A DNA stretch of 64,000 bases from Grimontia indica (GTDB lineage Bacteria; Pseudomonadota; Gammaproteobacteria; Enterobacterales; Vibrionaceae), in NCBI RefSeq assembly GCF_000333895.2, contig NZ_ANFM02000003.1, positions 1 through 64,000 of the forward strand, written 5' to 3'. Shown here in pieces: positions 27,666-37,831 of this stretch. The position numbers and the translations under genes were made by a program. The notes beneath the pieces are model-generated. The model saw nothing but the letters and a program-made list of their open reading frames with translations. It was not told the origin of the DNA and did no database searches. Each line of letters begins with the position of its first letter. Position 1 is the stretch's first letter.

Positions 27666-27837
27666 GGTCCTAGGGTCCTAGGGTCCTAGGGTCCTAGGGT
27701 CCTAGGGTCCTAGGGTCCTAGGGTCCTAGGGTCCTACAAAGATTTTAAAGTTGCAGCTACGAATTCAAGCTGTTGCTTTCCCTAGGACCTAGGATCGCTC
27801 TTTGCTCTTCCTAGGACCTTCTTCCCCTAGGACCTAA
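27658..27837. repeat. CTAG-repeat element B (nine-copy octamer array)
   Basis: Nine perfect copies of GGTCCTAG plus seven bases of a tenth (27658-27736), a 43-bp spacer ending ATTCAAGCTGTTGCTTT, then a right side (27780-27836) of CCTAGGACC motifs separated by GCTCTTTGCTCTT and TTCTTCC. It lies between the convergent DTW and dgt genes. The spacer and right side align with element A, so this is a dispersed family rather than independent slippage. Confidence 0.95.
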
Positions 27838-27840
27838 AAT

Positions 27841-29196
27841 CTATCGAATCGGATACAGCGGCCCCTGACTTGACGCGGTAAACATGGTGGCGTGAAGACG
27901 TTGCGCATAACCATCTGTCATTCCTGATATGTAATCGGCGATAGCGCGACGACCACTTTTACCCTCAGCGATTTCTTGTTGCCACTGACTTCGGATCGCG
28001 ACGGGTAACAATCTTTGCGGATCAGCATCGAACGCGTCGAACAGCTCCATCACCAATTGCTGCCCCTTGTATTCGACTACCTGAAGCTCTGGTTTTTGCA
28101 CCACAAACTCGCTGACAAATGCTTTTAGCACTGACAGTACTGAGTGCATGGTATCCGTCAGCTTGGCGTTCCATTGAAGCAAAGGGTTTCCGAAACGGTT
28201 TACCCCATCTTGCACAGATGGCTCGATGGCTATCGAGGTGAGTAGTGTGTTCACCAAAGCGCCGATGGCATCTTTTCGCTCATAGTGCGGACCAAACATT
28301 TGATCACTCAAATGCCCGATATTGGCTTCCAACCATGGATCTCCGCATTCCGCGAGTTTGCTGGCTACTGCTTCCTGCCATTGGTCACGCTGAACAATAC
28401 CCATCACAATGGCATCTTCGAGGTCGTGGACACCGTATGCGATGTCGTCTGCCAGTTCCATGATCGAACAATCAATGGATTTGTATTGTGTGCGGCCATG
28501 CTGTTCTTTCGTTGGTGCCAATTTCAACGAGGTAAACAGTTTAGCGTCGTTTTCAGACATGCCACCCAACACCCAGTTAAACCTTTCCAGGTCATCTTGA
28601 TAGATACCCTTGGCTGGGTGCCACTCAGAGGCTTTCAGGTGACGAAATTCGACAACATCAGGCGGAAGCGCTGAGCGCAATATGGATGCAATCGGCGCCG
28701 GATATTTCAATAACCCCAGCAAGGTACGACGGGCGAGGTTCATGCCGTCATGTTCGGTATAAGGTTCTAGTAAGGTAACGATGCGAAAGGTTTGCGCGTT
28801 TCCTTCAAAGCCGCCGTCTTTGCGCATCATATAGTTCAGCGCGATTTCACCACCATGACCGTAAGGCGGATGGCCAATGTCGTGTGCAAGGCACAAGCTT
28901 TCCATCAAGCTGGTTGAAGGCAAGATATCGCGAAACTCAGGTTGCTTTTCTTTGATTTGAGCGAGGATGCCCGTCCCTATCTGGGAGACCTCAAGTGAGT
29001 GTGTCAGACGCGTGCGGTAAAACTCGCTATGTTCTGCGCCGAGTACCTGTGTCTTCGCCTGCAAGCGTCGGAACGCGGCAGAATGCAGTATCCGAGCCCG
29101 ATCCCGCTGAAACACAGAACGCTTGTCATTACGGCGTTTTTTGTTTTCTTCAGCGAGACGCGCTTCCCAATCAAGTGATAGTGCAAACTCAGTCAT
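27841..29196 (-). CDS. dgt: dGTPase-family HD phosphohydrolase
   Basis: A 451-residue dNTP triphosphohydrolase-like protein. HD-domain metal ligands lie in [12 protein letters not shown] and [18 protein letters not shown], with a third in [17 protein letters not shown]. It hydrolyses dNTPs to nucleosides and triphosphate, lowering mutagenic pools. The frame is open to 29235, but ATG 29196 ([14 protein letters not shown]) begins the conserved part and overlaps the yfbR end by 8 bp, indicating a yfbR-dgt operon. The stop lies just before repeat element B. Confidence 0.92.
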   Translation of the reverse strand: MTEFALSLDWEARLAEENKKRRNDKRSVFQRDRARILHSAAFRRLQAKTQVLGAEHSEFYRTRLTHSLEVSQIGTGILAQIKEKQPEFRDILPSTSLMESLCLAHDIGHPPYGHGGEIALNYMMRKDGGFEGNAQTFRIVTLLEPYTEHDGMNLARRTLLGLLKYPAPIASILRSALPPDVVEFRHLKASEWHPAKGIYQDDLERFNWVLGGMSENDAKLFTSLKLAPTKEQHGRTQYKSIDCSIMELADDIAYGVHDLEDAIVMGIVQRDQWQEAVASKLAECGDPWLEANIGHLSDQMFGPHYERKDAIGALVNTLLTSIAIEPSVQDGVNRFGNPLLQWNAKLTDTMHSVLSVLKAFVSEFVVQKPELQVVEYKGQQLVMELFDAFDADPQRLLPVAIRSQWQQEIAEGKSGRRAIADYISGMTDGYAQRLHATMFTASSQGPLYPIR

Positions 29197-29785
29197 CGCT
29201 GATTTCATCCAAAGAAAGCTCAAAACTTGGCGCAAACGTCGTCATAAAATATTCCGTCGCCTCACTGCCACGCTCGCTCATGGTTTTTTCCAAGCGACGT
29301 TTGGCTTGAAGAAACTCATGATTGCCCGCAGAAAGCTCTTCAAGACATTTAAGATAGGCGCAAATGGCATCAGCCTGCTTCACCAAACGATAGTCGCCCT
29401 CATCGATAGCTTCGCTGTCGATGAGTGGTCGGTAATCTTCGCGGAACTCCTCCGGCAGCATGCCAACCAGCTTGTCTTCGGCTATTTGCTCGATTTTTTT
29501 GTATTCATCAGCGATGGCTGGGTTGAAGTACTTAATTGGTGTCGGCAGATCGCCTGTCAGCACTTCACTGCAATCATGAAACATCGCCAGCAGTGCAACA
29601 CGTTCCGGCGAGTATTGCCCGCCGAATTTTTTGTTTTCTATCAGCGCGAGCGCGTGAGCAACAAAGGCAACCTGGAGGCTGTGCTCTGAGATATTTTCAT
29701 TAGAAACATTGCGCATCAACGGCCAACGGTAAATAAGCTTCATACGCGCGAGATGGGCAAAGAAATGGCTGGTTTTCTGACTCAT
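29189..29785 (-). CDS. yfbR: 5'-Deoxynucleotidase YfbR
   Basis: A 198-residue HD-domain enzyme dephosphorylating deoxyribonucleoside 5'-monophosphates. The motifs [16 protein letters not shown] (H35) and [17 protein letters not shown] (H70-D71) are those of YfbR. With dgt it forms a two-gene nucleotide-pool unit (overlap 8 bp). ATG 29785 is the family start ([18 protein letters not shown]). Confidence 0.95.
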   Translation of the reverse strand: MSQKTSHFFAHLARMKLIYRWPLMRNVSNENISEHSLQVAFVAHALALIENKKFGGQYSPERVALLAMFHDCSEVLTGDLPTPIKYFNPAIADEYKKIEQIAEDKLVGMLPEEFREDYRPLIDSEAIDEGDYRLVKQADAICAYLKCLEELSAGNHEFLQAKRRLEKTMSERGSEATEYFMTTFAPSFELSLDEISDD

Positions 29786-29931
29786 GGCTTCCTTGACGTC
29801 ATTAGAACAGTTCTTTACTCATTCTGTTGTCGTCAGGCGGATTTCTCAAGCCTTATTCTTGATTTGCGGGATTTGGGGAGAGCGTGCTCCCCAGCACACA
29901 GCGGTTGAGATAGTAAATTGACTTTGGGGTA

Positions 29932-30216
29932 TCAGAGCACGATACGGTCGCGGTTTTTCTCAACAATTGAGTCGCCAATACCTTTCACGCCCTTCAAATC
30001 ATCTGCCGATTCAAATGCGCCATTAGTGTTTCGGTAATCTACGATTGCCTGCGCTTTCGCCTTACCTATACCGTCCAAATACTTATCCAGCTCTTCTACT
30101 TCAGCAGTGTTGATATTCACTTCAACCGGTACACCTTGCGCACCATCCTGTGCTGATGCCAAAGGCGAAAGTATTAGTGAGATGGCAAAAACGATTGCCG
30201 ATACCATTGATTTCAT
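29932..30216 (-). CDS. comEA: ComEA-type helix-hairpin-helix DNA-binding protein
   Basis: A 94-residue exported protein with a signal peptide (MKSMVSAIVFAISLILSPLASA) and a tandem HhH domain: VNINTAEVEELDKYLDGIGKAKAQAIVDYR followed by LKGVKGIGDSIVEKNRDRI. In Vibrio, periplasmic ComEA ratchets DNA inward during natural transformation; it is encoded next to ppiD, as here. Only one domain and no anchor are present, the usual Gram-negative short form. Confidence 0.9.
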   Translation of the reverse strand: MKSMVSAIVFAISLILSPLASAQDGAQGVPVEVNINTAEVEELDKYLDGIGKAKAQAIVDYRNTNGAFESADDLKGVKGIGDSIVEKNRDRIVL

Positions 30217-30278
30217 GTCTTTTCCTCTTTTGAGTGATTAATCCAATCGTAGTAAATATCTGCTCATCCTAGCTTGTT

Positions 30279-30360
30279 AAAATACTCGATAACTGCGTTG
30301 GAAAATTTGACTGTAGAATAACTACTTATCGAAATTTTCCGCCTTGTTCTCGAGTATTTT
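30279..30360. repeat. Long imperfect inverted repeat (about 30-bp arms)
   Basis: The left arm (30279-30308) begins AAAATACTCGA and ends GGAAAATTT. The right arm (30332-30360) begins AAATTTTCC and ends TCGAGTATTTT. The arms pair with a few mismatches around a 23-nt centre that has its own small palindrome (GTAGAATAACTAC). It lies between comEA and ppiD and is followed by TGATTGGTATAAC. It resembles the dispersed intergenic hairpin repeats common in vibrios; only one copy was seen in this window. Confidence 0.8.
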
Positions 30361-30450
30361 TCCTACGCTATTTCTGATCACCTACTTACTGTGATTGGTA
30401 TAACAAAGGCCACCATAAAGGCTAAGGAAAAAGGTGCGAGTTGAAGGGCT

Positions 30451-30484
30451 AAAAAAACGACGGGGGACGTAAAGTCCCCCGTCG
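30451..30484 (-). terminator. Terminator of ppiD
   Basis: On the minus strand an 11-bp stem CGACGGGGGAC / GTCCCCCGTCG with a 5-nt loop is followed by seven U. It lies about 50 bp past the ppiD stop. Confidence 0.92.
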
Positions 30485-30535
30485 ATGCAACTTATCAATT
30501 ACAGTCGCCTTGCAATCATATCAAGTTGGATTGAT

Positions 30536-32428
30536 TTATTGCTCAACAGCGTCCAGTGTGTAAGTCACTTCAGTGCTTTCTTTCAGCTGTGCGATGACAG
30601 ATTCCAGATCGATGTTAGCGGTGTTACGCGCAACACGCTCCGCCATCTGGCTTTGTAAGCTGATTTCTTCCGTCGTCGGCTCTTTCACCGCATCCAGAGC
30701 AACAACCAATACATCACCGTTGAAGGTACGGGTATAGCCGTACTCAGCTTTGCCTTCCGCTGGTGTTGCCATAGTGAACGCAAGTTCGACCACTTCACGC
30801 TCTTGAGAAACGCGCGCCAACTCGGCTTCTTCACCAAACGTATAGCCTGATGTATTCAGACCTGCGTCGTTGCCTTCACTCAGCTCTGACACTAAGGTGT
30901 TTGCTAACGCTTCAGCAGCCTTCTCGCCTTCCTGACGCTTCAGCAAATCTGTCACTTGAGTTTCTACCTCTTCGAAAGGCAGCACAGTCTCAGGGCGAAC
31001 TTCGTCTACACGCACAACCACAACATGCTCAGGAGCAATCTCAATGATGTCAGAGTTCAGACCGTCTTCACGCACTTCCGGTTGTTGCAGAGCCTGAGCA
31101 ACAAGAGGGTTGGCCAGTGCACCTTGCAACTCGCTCAGAGATACGAAATCGGTTTTCTCTACTTTCGCATTCACCGCTTCTGCTGCAGTTTCCAGATTGT
31201 CTGGCATTTCGAACGCTTTCTCTGCCAGCTCGTTGGACAGAGCGTAGAACTTCTCAACCGCGTGGTTTTGCTTCAGTTGTGCCATGATGTCATCACGTAC
31301 TTCCGCAAAAGGCTTTGCATCAGATGGCTTGATATCATCCAGCTTGATGATGTGGAAACCAAACTCAGACTGAACCACTTCAGACACATCGCCGTTGTTT
31401 GCCAGCGCAAATGCCGCTTCTTCGAATGCTGGATCCATGACACCTTTATCGAACCAATCCAGCTCACCGCCTTGTTCAGCACTGAAAGTATCATCAGAAC
31501 GGGTTTTCGCCAGCTCAGCAAAGTCAGCACCGCTATTCAACTCAACCAAGACTGCTTCTGCTTTTTCTTTTGCTGCGTTGTCATCACCCTGAATCATGAT
31601 GTGGCTGACTTTACGCTGCTCAGCAGTGCCGTAATTGGCTTTGTTTGCTTCGTAGTAGGTCTTCGCTTCTTCTTCCGTCACGTCAGCAACGTCAGCGATA
31701 CCTTCACCAGAGAGCTCAACATAAGAAATCTTGAATTGCTCAGGACGAACGAACTGCGATGGGTTTTGCTCGTAGTAAGCCTGCTTTTGCTCATCAGTGA
31801 TATCCGCTTTGTCAGCGAAATCTGCTAGCGGCAGAGTCAAAGTGCGAACCATGCGCGTTTGACCTTCAAGCTTGTACAGTGCTTCCAGCTCACCTTCCAG
31901 CGCGAATTCACTGCTGATAAGGGCATTAACGAACTGTTCGCGAACCAGATCCTGGCGCACATACTCAGCAAACTGGTCAGGAGACAGACCATTGCGGCGA
32001 AGTGCTGCCAAATATAAATCGTTGTCAAACAGACCTGTTGGGCCTCGGAATGCTGGCATATCACGAATGGTTTGTTTGATTTGTGCATCGCTCACACGAA
32101 GACCTAAATTCTTCGCTTCCTGATCCAACAACGCCTGGTTCACCATACGATCCAGAACATTGCGGCGGAATTGCGCGAGATAGCTAGGGTCACTCAACAG
32201 AGTAGAGAAGAAGTCACCGGCCTGTGCTTGCATCTGTGCACGCTCATTTTGGTAAGCTTGCTCGAATTGATTACGGCTAATTTCTTGATCACCTACCGTT
32301 GCCGCAGGTACCACGGTGCCACCTGCCAGGTAGCCGCCAACACCAGCGAAAACAAAGGAAAAGATAATAAGGCCTAAGATGATCTTAACCGCGATGCTGT
32401 TTACGCCTTCGCGTAGTCGCTCCATCAT
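30536..32428 (-). CDS. ppiD: Periplasmic folding chaperone PpiD
   Basis: A 630-residue SurA-like protein anchored by one N-terminal helix (VKIILGLIIFSFVFAGVGGYLAG, about 14-36), with a large periplasmic part. A SurA_N-like region precedes a parvulin domain (RKVSHIMIQGDD...LDWFDKGVMDPAFEEAAFAL...SEFGFHIIKLDDI, about residues 272-363) and a further C-terminal region. It works near the Sec translocon on emerging outer-membrane proteins. MM at the start gives two possible starts. It lies between comEA and hupB in the conserved Vibrio order. Confidence 0.95.
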   Translation of the reverse strand: MMERLREGVNSIAVKIILGLIIFSFVFAGVGGYLAGGTVVPAATVGDQEISRNQFEQAYQNERAQMQAQAGDFFSTLLSDPSYLAQFRRNVLDRMVNQALLDQEAKNLGLRVSDAQIKQTIRDMPAFRGPTGLFDNDLYLAALRRNGLSPDQFAEYVRQDLVREQFVNALISSEFALEGELEALYKLEGQTRMVRTLTLPLADFADKADITDEQKQAYYEQNPSQFVRPEQFKISYVELSGEGIADVADVTEEEAKTYYEANKANYGTAEQRKVSHIMIQGDDNAAKEKAEAVLVELNSGADFAELAKTRSDDTFSAEQGGELDWFDKGVMDPAFEEAAFALANNGDVSEVVQSEFGFHIIKLDDIKPSDAKPFAEVRDDIMAQLKQNHAVEKFYALSNELAEKAFEMPDNLETAAEAVNAKVEKTDFVSLSELQGALANPLVAQALQQPEVREDGLNSDIIEIAPEHVVVVRVDEVRPETVLPFEEVETQVTDLLKRQEGEKAAEALANTLVSELSEGNDAGLNTSGYTFGEEAELARVSQEREVVELAFTMATPAEGKAEYGYTRTFNGDVLVVALDAVKEPTTEEISLQSQMAERVARNTANIDLESVIAQLKESTEVTYTLDAVEQ

Positions 32429-32555
32429 AACGCGCCGTCACTCCTGCTTATTGAAACGTTCGTCTTTCATACAGCTTCTCTTGCACAGCAAAAAGCCAAT
32501 GCACTGATATGCACACAGTCAATTTGTATCAAGAGGAGTTGTTTCGATTAAAACT

Positions 32556-32584
32556 AAAAAAGCGCATCGAGAGATGCGCCTTTA
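32556..32584 (-). terminator. Terminator of hupB
   Basis: The stem GCGCATC / GATGCGC with a GAGA-type loop, with an A-run at 32556-32561 giving U on the minus strand. It is about 95 bp beyond the hupB stop. Confidence 0.85.
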
Positions 32585-32678
32585 CACTCTGATTGAGCCT
32601 GATTATACGCTGATGTCGCACACTTTACAGCTTAAAACTAGGACTGGTGCGACAAAGAGCAAAACGAAGCGTTTAAGA

Positions 32679-32951
32679 TTAGTTAACCGCGTCTTTCAGA
32701 GCTTTACCAGCTTTAAAGCCTGGGACTTTAGCAGCTGCAATTTTAATTTCTGCACCAGTTTGTGGGTTACGGCCTGTACGTGCTGAACGCTCACGAACAG
32801 AGAAAGTACCGAAACCAACCAGAGCAACTTGATCACCGTCTTTCAGGCTATCTGATACTGCTTCAATCAGTGCATCCAGAGCGCGACCCGCTGACGCTTT
32901 AGACAGGTCAGCATTTTCTGCAATTTTATCGATTAACTGCGACTTGTTCAC
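32679..32951 (-). CDS. hupB: DNA-binding protein HU-beta
   Basis: A 90-residue nucleoid protein. N-terminal [39 protein letters not shown] (the DNA-clasping arm) and [19 protein letters not shown] are classical HU-beta. GTG at 32951 is the start: it matches the family N terminus and has a GGGG ribosome site about 9 nt upstream; the open frame to 33020 would add 23 foreign residues. It lies between lon and ppiD, as in E. coli and Vibrio. Confidence 0.96.
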   Translation of the reverse strand: MNKSQLIDKIAENADLSKASAGRALDALIEAVSDSLKDGDQVALVGFGTFSVRERSARTGRNPQTGAEIKIAAAKVPGFKAGKALKDAVN

Positions 32952-33069
32952 TTTTTCATCCCCTTTACAAACGAACCACAAATCCCATTTTTTGCGGCGG
33001 CAACCGATTAATGGCGCCAATAGTTATTAAAACAAGACTTAAAAACGCTGTAGCTGTTATGAATTAAGG

Positions 33070-33140
33070 GCTTGCAGCGTTTTAATTAACTTAGCCCTCA
33101 AAAAAAACGCTGACAAGCCTTTTACCGACTGTCAGCGCTT
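33070..33140 (-). terminator. Terminator region of lon with competing hairpins
   Basis: The classical terminator is 33100-33140 (stem CGCTGACA / TGTCAGCG, then eight U on the minus strand). The left arm of that stem region can instead pair with GGCTTG-CAGCGTTTT at 33069-33083, and that block in turn pairs with AAAACGCTG at 33039-33047. Three mutually exclusive hairpins therefore occupy the lon-hupB gap. Confidence 0.75.
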
Positions 33141-33148
33141 TACGTTGC

Positions 33149-35521
33149 TTAATTTTGCTGCACGTCACTCTTTTGCGACGAAACCAGCTCTATTCCGAGA
33201 GGGTTGTCTTGTAGCGCCAGAGTCAGAACTTCGTCGATCCAGCGCACAGCATGGATGTCGAGGTCTGCTTTGACGTTTTCAGGGATCTCTTCCAGATCAC
33301 GTTCGTTCTCTTTTGGAATGATCACCGTTTTGATTCCGCCACGGTGAGCAGCCAACAGCTTCTCTTTCAGACCACCAATTGGCAGCACTTCACCACGCAG
33401 GGTTATTTCACCCGTCATGGCAACATCTGCACGCACAGGGTTGCCCGTCAGGCTAGATACCAACGCCGTACACATGGCGATACCGGCACTTGGGCCATCT
33501 TTTGGTGTTGCACCTTCTGGCACGTGTACGTGGATATCACGCTTCTCGTAGAAGTCGTTATTGATACCCAGTTTCTCAGCACGAGTACGAACCACTGTCA
33601 TTGCTGCCTGAATCGATTCCTGCATCACATCGCCCAGAGAACCCGTTTGTGTCAGCTTGCCTTTGCCCGGCATGGACTCGGTTTCGATGGTCAGCAGATC
33701 GCCGCCCACTTCCGTCCACGCGAGACCGGTGACCTGGCCAATACGATTGCTCTCGTCCGCTTTGCCGTAGTCAAAGCGTTGAACGCCCAAGTAATCTTTC
33801 AGATTGTCCTGATTGATAACGATGGTTTTCGTGTCTTTATTCAGCAGAATTTCTTTCACTGCTTTGCGGCAAAGCTTGGAAATTTCACGCTCGAGGCTAC
33901 GCACGCCCGCTTCACGGGTGTAGTAACGAATGATACCAATGATGGCTGAATCTTGGATTTCAACCTCTTTCGGCTTCAGACCGTTGCGCTTCACTTGCTT
34001 ATCAACCAAGTGCTGCTTAGCAATGTTCAGCTTCTCGTCTTCGGTGTAACCCGACAGACGAATCACTTCCATACGGTCAAGCAACGGGCCAGGAATGTTC
34101 ATTGAGTTCGATGTCGCCACGAACATCACGTCTGACAGGTCGTAGTCCACTTCCAGATAGTGATCGTTGAACGCATTGTTTTGCTCTGGGTCCAGCACTT
34201 CCAACAGCGCAGAAGATGGATCGCCGCGCATGTCAGAAGACATCTTGTCGATTTCATCAAGCAGGAACAGTGGGTTTTTCACACCGACCTTGGCCATTTT
34301 CTGGATAAGCTTACCTGGCAGAGAGCCAATGTAAGTACGACGGTGACCGCGGATTTCCGCTTCATCACGCACGCCGCCCAGCGCCATACGGGTGTACTTT
34401 CGGCCTGTTGCCTTGGCAATCGACTGACCCAGAGAGGTTTTACCTACACCAGGAGGCCCTACAAGACACAGGATTGGCCCTTTAAGCTTGTTCACACGGT
34501 TTTGCACCGCCAAGTACTCAAGAATGCGTTCTTTCACACGCTCAAGGCCGTAATGGTCTGAGTTCAGAATCTCTTCAGCTTTCGCCAAATCTTTCTTCAC
34601 TTTCGAGCGCTTCGACCATGGCACGCTAACCATCCAGTCGATATAGCTGCGAACCACCGTTGCTTCTGCTGACATCGGAGACATCATTTTCAGCTTCTGC
34701 AGTTCTTGCTCAGTTTTCTCTTTGGCCTCCTGAGGCATTTTAGATTCTTCAATCTTCAGCTTCAGGCTTTCAAATTCGTCAGGCGCGTCATCCAGCTCAC
34801 CCAGCTCTTTCTGGATGGCTTTCATCTGCTCATTGAGGTAGTACTCGCGCTGGCTCTTTTCCATCTGCTTTTTCACGCGGCTGCGAATACGTTTCTCAAC
34901 CTGCAGCAGATCGATTTCTGATTCCATCATGGTCATCAGGAATTCAAGGCGCTCAGCGATATCAATGATTTCCAGCACTTGCTGTTTGTCATTGAGCTTC
35001 AATGGCATGTGTGCAGCGATGGTATCTGCCAGGCGCGCAGCCTCGTCAATACCATTCAGTGACGTCAGCACTTCCGGTGGGATCTTTTTGTTCAGTTTGA
35101 TAAAGCCTTCAAACTGACTGATCGCCGTGCGCACCAGCACTTCTTGCTCACGTTCGTCCATTTCTGGCGTTAGCATGTACTCGGCATCAGCGGTGAAGAA
35201 GTCGTCTTCACGGAACTTCTTGATTTCTGCACGCTGTAAGCCTTCCACAAGCACTTTCACTGTGCCATCTGGGAGTTTCAGCAGCTGGAGAATAGAAGCG
35301 ACGGTACCGACCTTATATAGGTCAGAAATGGATGGGTCATCAGTAGCGGCGTCTTTCTGCGCTACCAAAAGAATCTGCTTATCATTGTCCATCGCTGCTT
35401 CAAGGCAACGGATGGATTTATCCCGTCCCACAAACAGCGGGATGACCATGTGAGGATAGACAACTACGTCACGCAATGGCAGGACCGGAATCTCAATGCG
35501 CTCGGAACGCTCCAAGTTCAT
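33149..35521 (-). CDS. lon: ATP-dependent protease Lon
   Basis: A 790-residue cytosolic AAA+ protease degrading misfolded and regulatory proteins. In order it has an N-terminal LON substrate domain ([23 protein letters not shown]), coiled coil, Walker [14 protein letters not shown], Walker [10 protein letters not shown], and the protease domain with catalytic Ser in [11 protein letters not shown] and Lys in [10 protein letters not shown]. Its length is the family norm. A sigma-32-like promoter lies directly upstream, and a terminator separates it from clpX. Confidence 0.98.
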   Translation of the reverse strand: MNLERSERIEIPVLPLRDVVVYPHMVIPLFVGRDKSIRCLEAAMDNDKQILLVAQKDAATDDPSISDLYKVGTVASILQLLKLPDGTVKVLVEGLQRAEIKKFREDDFFTADAEYMLTPEMDEREQEVLVRTAISQFEGFIKLNKKIPPEVLTSLNGIDEAARLADTIAAHMPLKLNDKQQVLEIIDIAERLEFLMTMMESEIDLLQVEKRIRSRVKKQMEKSQREYYLNEQMKAIQKELGELDDAPDEFESLKLKIEESKMPQEAKEKTEQELQKLKMMSPMSAEATVVRSYIDWMVSVPWSKRSKVKKDLAKAEEILNSDHYGLERVKERILEYLAVQNRVNKLKGPILCLVGPPGVGKTSLGQSIAKATGRKYTRMALGGVRDEAEIRGHRRTYIGSLPGKLIQKMAKVGVKNPLFLLDEIDKMSSDMRGDPSSALLEVLDPEQNNAFNDHYLEVDYDLSDVMFVATSNSMNIPGPLLDRMEVIRLSGYTEDEKLNIAKQHLVDKQVKRNGLKPKEVEIQDSAIIGIIRYYTREAGVRSLEREISKLCRKAVKEILLNKDTKTIVINQDNLKDYLGVQRFDYGKADESNRIGQVTGLAWTEVGGDLLTIETESMPGKGKLTQTGSLGDVMQESIQAAMTVVRTRAEKLGINNDFYEKRDIHVHVPEGATPKDGPSAGIAMCTALVSSLTGNPVRADVAMTGEITLRGEVLPIGGLKEKLLAAHRGGIKTVIIPKENERDLEEIPENVKADLDIHAVRWIDEVLTLALQDNPLGIELVSSQKSDVQQN

Positions 35522-35555
35522 ATTTTTCTCTCTTCCGTTTTCGTTATTACTGAGT

Positions 35556-35583
35556 ATATGGGGATAGATTGTCAGGATTCAAC
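35556..35583 (-). promoter_or_regulatory. Sigma-32 (heat-shock) type promoter of lon
   Basis: On the minus strand GTTGAAT (-35), a 13-bp spacer and CCCCATAT (-10) match the sigma-32 consensus (CTTGAAA, 13-15 bp, CCCCATnT). A sigma-70-like pair TTGAAT-18 bp-TATACT overlaps it. The position, about 30 bp before the lon ATG, fits the known heat-shock control of lon. Confidence 0.75.
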
Positions 35584-35602
35584 GGCATATCCGGCAGAAA
35601 GT

Positions 35603-35631
35603 AAAAAAGGGAGCTAATGCTCCCTTTTTTT
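35603..35631. terminator. Terminator between clpX and lon
   Basis: The 12-bp stem AAAAAAGGGAGC / GCTCCCTTTTTT with a TAAT loop is symmetrical enough to act on both strands. It ends clpX transcription before the lon promoter. Confidence 0.92.
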
Positions 35632-35680
35632 CGGTAATTTGTTGGTTAAATAAGCAATTTAACCCTAAGCAACATGCGCC

Positions 35681-36961
35681 TTATTCCGCGCCTGCCGCCT
35701 GATTTTCTGATGCTTCATAAATCAGCAGTGGATCAGACTCACCTTTGATCACAGATTCATCAATCACCACTTTGGTGACATCTTTGCTTGAAGGCAGATC
35801 GTACATGGTGTCCAGAAGCACCGCTTCCACAATTGAGCGCAGGCCACGAGCACCGGTTTTACGGTCCATCGCTTTCTTAGCAATTGCAGTCAGGGCGTCA
35901 TCACGGAACTCCAGTTCAACACCGTCCAATTCCAGCAAGGCTGCATACTGTTTGGTGAGCGCGTTCTTAGGTTCACGAAGAATCTGCACCAGTGCATCTT
36001 CATCAAGCTCGCCCAAAATCGCCGTGACTGGCAGACGACCGATAAATTCCGGGATCAAACCGTACTTCACCAAATCTTCTGGTTCCACTTTGCTGAACAG
36101 GTCGCTCAGTGTCGCTTCCTGATCTTTTGTACGAACTTCCGCACCAAAGCCGATACCACTGCCTTTCGCCACACGCTGGTCTACCACTTTGTCGAGACCG
36201 GCAAATGCGCCGCCACAAATGAACAGGATTTTTGAGGTATCAACCTGCAGGAATTCCTGTTGCGGGTGCTTACGGCCACCTTGTGGTGGAACAGAAGCAA
36301 TCGTACCTTCAACCAGCTTCAACAGCGCCTGCTGAACACCTTCACCGGAAACGTCACGGGTGATAGATGGGTTGTCGGACTTACGAGAAATCTTGTCGAT
36401 TTCATCAATGTATACGATGCCGCGTTCTGCTTTTGCTACGTCGTAATCACACTTCTGAAGCAGTTTCTGGATGATGTTTTCAACGTCTTCACCCACATAA
36501 CCTGCTTCGGTCAGTGTCGTGGCATCTGCCATGGTGAACGGCACATCCAGAAAACGCGCCAGCGTTTCTGCCAACAGCGTCTTACCACTACCGGTAGGAC
36601 CAATAAGAAGAATATTACTTTTACCCAGCTCGACGCCATCAGCCGTTGTGTCGCCGTTACGAAGGCGTTTGTAGTGGTTGTATACCGCTACAGACAATAC
36701 TTTCTTCGCACGATCTTGACCGATAACGTAATCATCCAGGTGCGCGCGGATCTCTTGCGGAGTTGGAAGCTCGTTACTGTCGCGCTTAGGCATGACCTCT
36801 TTTATTTCTTCACGAATGATGTCGTTACACAGGTCAACACACTCATCGCAGATATAAACAGAAGGTCCAGCAATTAACTTGCGTACTTCATGCTGGCTTT
36901 TGCCGCAGAAAGAGCAGTAAAGCAGTTTGCCGCTGCCACCGTCTTTTCGCTTGTCTGTCAT
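35681..36961 (-). CDS. clpX: ClpXP unfoldase subunit ClpX
   Basis: A 426-residue AAA+ unfoldase. The N-terminal C4 zinc-binding domain has CSFC (16-19) and CDEC (38-41). Walker A is GPTGSGKT, Walker B is VYIDEIDKI, and the RKH-type pore and IGF loop ([10 protein letters not shown]) needed for ClpP docking are visible. It lies 139 bp downstream of clpP on the same strand, with its own hairpin-rich leader, so separate transcription is possible. Confidence 0.98.
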   Translation of the reverse strand: MTDKRKDGGSGKLLYCSFCGKSQHEVRKLIAGPSVYICDECVDLCNDIIREEIKEVMPKRDSNELPTPQEIRAHLDDYVIGQDRAKKVLSVAVYNHYKRLRNGDTTADGVELGKSNILLIGPTGSGKTLLAETLARFLDVPFTMADATTLTEAGYVGEDVENIIQKLLQKCDYDVAKAERGIVYIDEIDKISRKSDNPSITRDVSGEGVQQALLKLVEGTIASVPPQGGRKHPQQEFLQVDTSKILFICGGAFAGLDKVVDQRVAKGSGIGFGAEVRTKDQEATLSDLFSKVEPEDLVKYGLIPEFIGRLPVTAILGELDEDALVQILREPKNALTKQYAALLELDGVELEFRDDALTAIAKKAMDRKTGARGLRSIVEAVLLDTMYDLPSSKDVTKVVIDESVIKGESDPLLIYEASENQAAGAE

Positions 36962-37056
36962 TCGCTAACCTCTTTAGGCCTTAGCCCATGTTTACCATGA
37001 TCTGAGTCTATAACATCTCGGGGAAATTTTCCGAACACCGAGAGACTCAATTCCAG

Positions 37057-37086
37057 GACGGTTAGTGTTAAGTAAACCTAACCGTC
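37057..37086. other. Hairpin between clpP and clpX
   Basis: GACGGTTAG / CTAACCGTC form a 9-bp stem with a 12-nt loop just after clpP. It lacks a U-run, so it is an attenuator, processing site or 3'-stabilising structure rather than a clear terminator. A second hairpin (TCTCGG...CCGAGA, 37019-37046) follows on the minus strand before clpX. Confidence 0.5.
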
Positions 37087-37100
37087 TCAGAATTAATAAA

Positions 37101-37724
37101 TTAATCGCGCTTATTCAGTACCGCGTCAACCAGACCATAGTCAGCCGCATCCTGTGCAGCCATAAAGTTGTCACGATCAGTGTCTCGTTCAATCACTTCC
37201 AGCGGTTGACCCGTGTGCTCAGCCAACAGGGTGTTCAGCTTTTGCTTGATGGTCAAAATTTCTTGCGCGTGGATTTGAATGTCAGACGCCTGACCTTGGA
37301 ATCCGCCAAGTGGCTGGTGAATCATGACACGGGAGTTTGGCAGACAGTAACGCTTACCTTTTGCGCCACCCGCCAACAGGAATGCACCCATTGAGCAAGC
37401 CTGACCCATACATACCGTGCTCACGTCTGGTTTAATGTACTGCATCGTATCGTAAATAGACATACCTGCAGTCACCGAACCACCCGGTGAGTTAATGTAG
37501 AGGAAGATATCTTTATCAGGATTTTCTGATTCCAGGAACAGCAGCTGCGCAACAACAAGGTTCGCCATATGATCTTCAACCTGACCAGTCAGGAAGATCA
37601 CACGCTCTTTCAAAAGGCGGGAATAGATGTCATACGAACGTTCACCGCGGGAAGTCTGTTCAACCACCATCGGCACCAATGCATCCATGATAGAAGGCAT
37701 TCCGTTTTTTTCTTGAAAGCTCAT
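37101..37724 (-). CDS. clpP: ATP-dependent Clp protease proteolytic subunit
   Basis: A 207-residue serine protease forming a tetradecameric barrel with ClpX or ClpA. Catalytic Ser111 lies in [11 protein letters not shown] and His136 in MIHQPLGG, the same numbering as E. coli. The short N-terminal propeptide ([15 protein letters not shown]) is present. It follows tig by 107 bp, in the conserved tig-clpP-clpX order. Confidence 0.98.
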   Translation of the reverse strand: MSFQEKNGMPSIMDALVPMVVEQTSRGERSYDIYSRLLKERVIFLTGQVEDHMANLVVAQLLFLESENPDKDIFLYINSPGGSVTAGMSIYDTMQYIKPDVSTVCMGQACSMGAFLLAGGAKGKRYCLPNSRVMIHQPLGGFQGQASDIQIHAQEILTIKQKLNTLLAEHTGQPLEVIERDTDRDNFMAAQDAADYGLVDAVLNKRD

Positions 37725-37831
37725 AGTGTTATATCCCTAAAATAAATGGCCCGGATGAAATTACTTCATACGGACCATTGTTATCAGAAGAGTGAATTCT
37801 AAGTCAATTGTCCACTCAACAATTCTAGCAC

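Noticed and set aside
26332-27736. CRISPR arrays
   Set aside because: Units are 7-8 bp and directly adjacent with no unique spacers; no cas genes are present.
28285-28674. 129-codon plus-strand frame inside dgt
   Set aside because: Shadow of the dgt reading frame on the opposite strand.
29875-29892. GGGGAG/CTCCCC hairpin between yfbR and comEA
   Set aside because: Only a 6-bp stem and no U-run on either strand; not enough to call a terminator.
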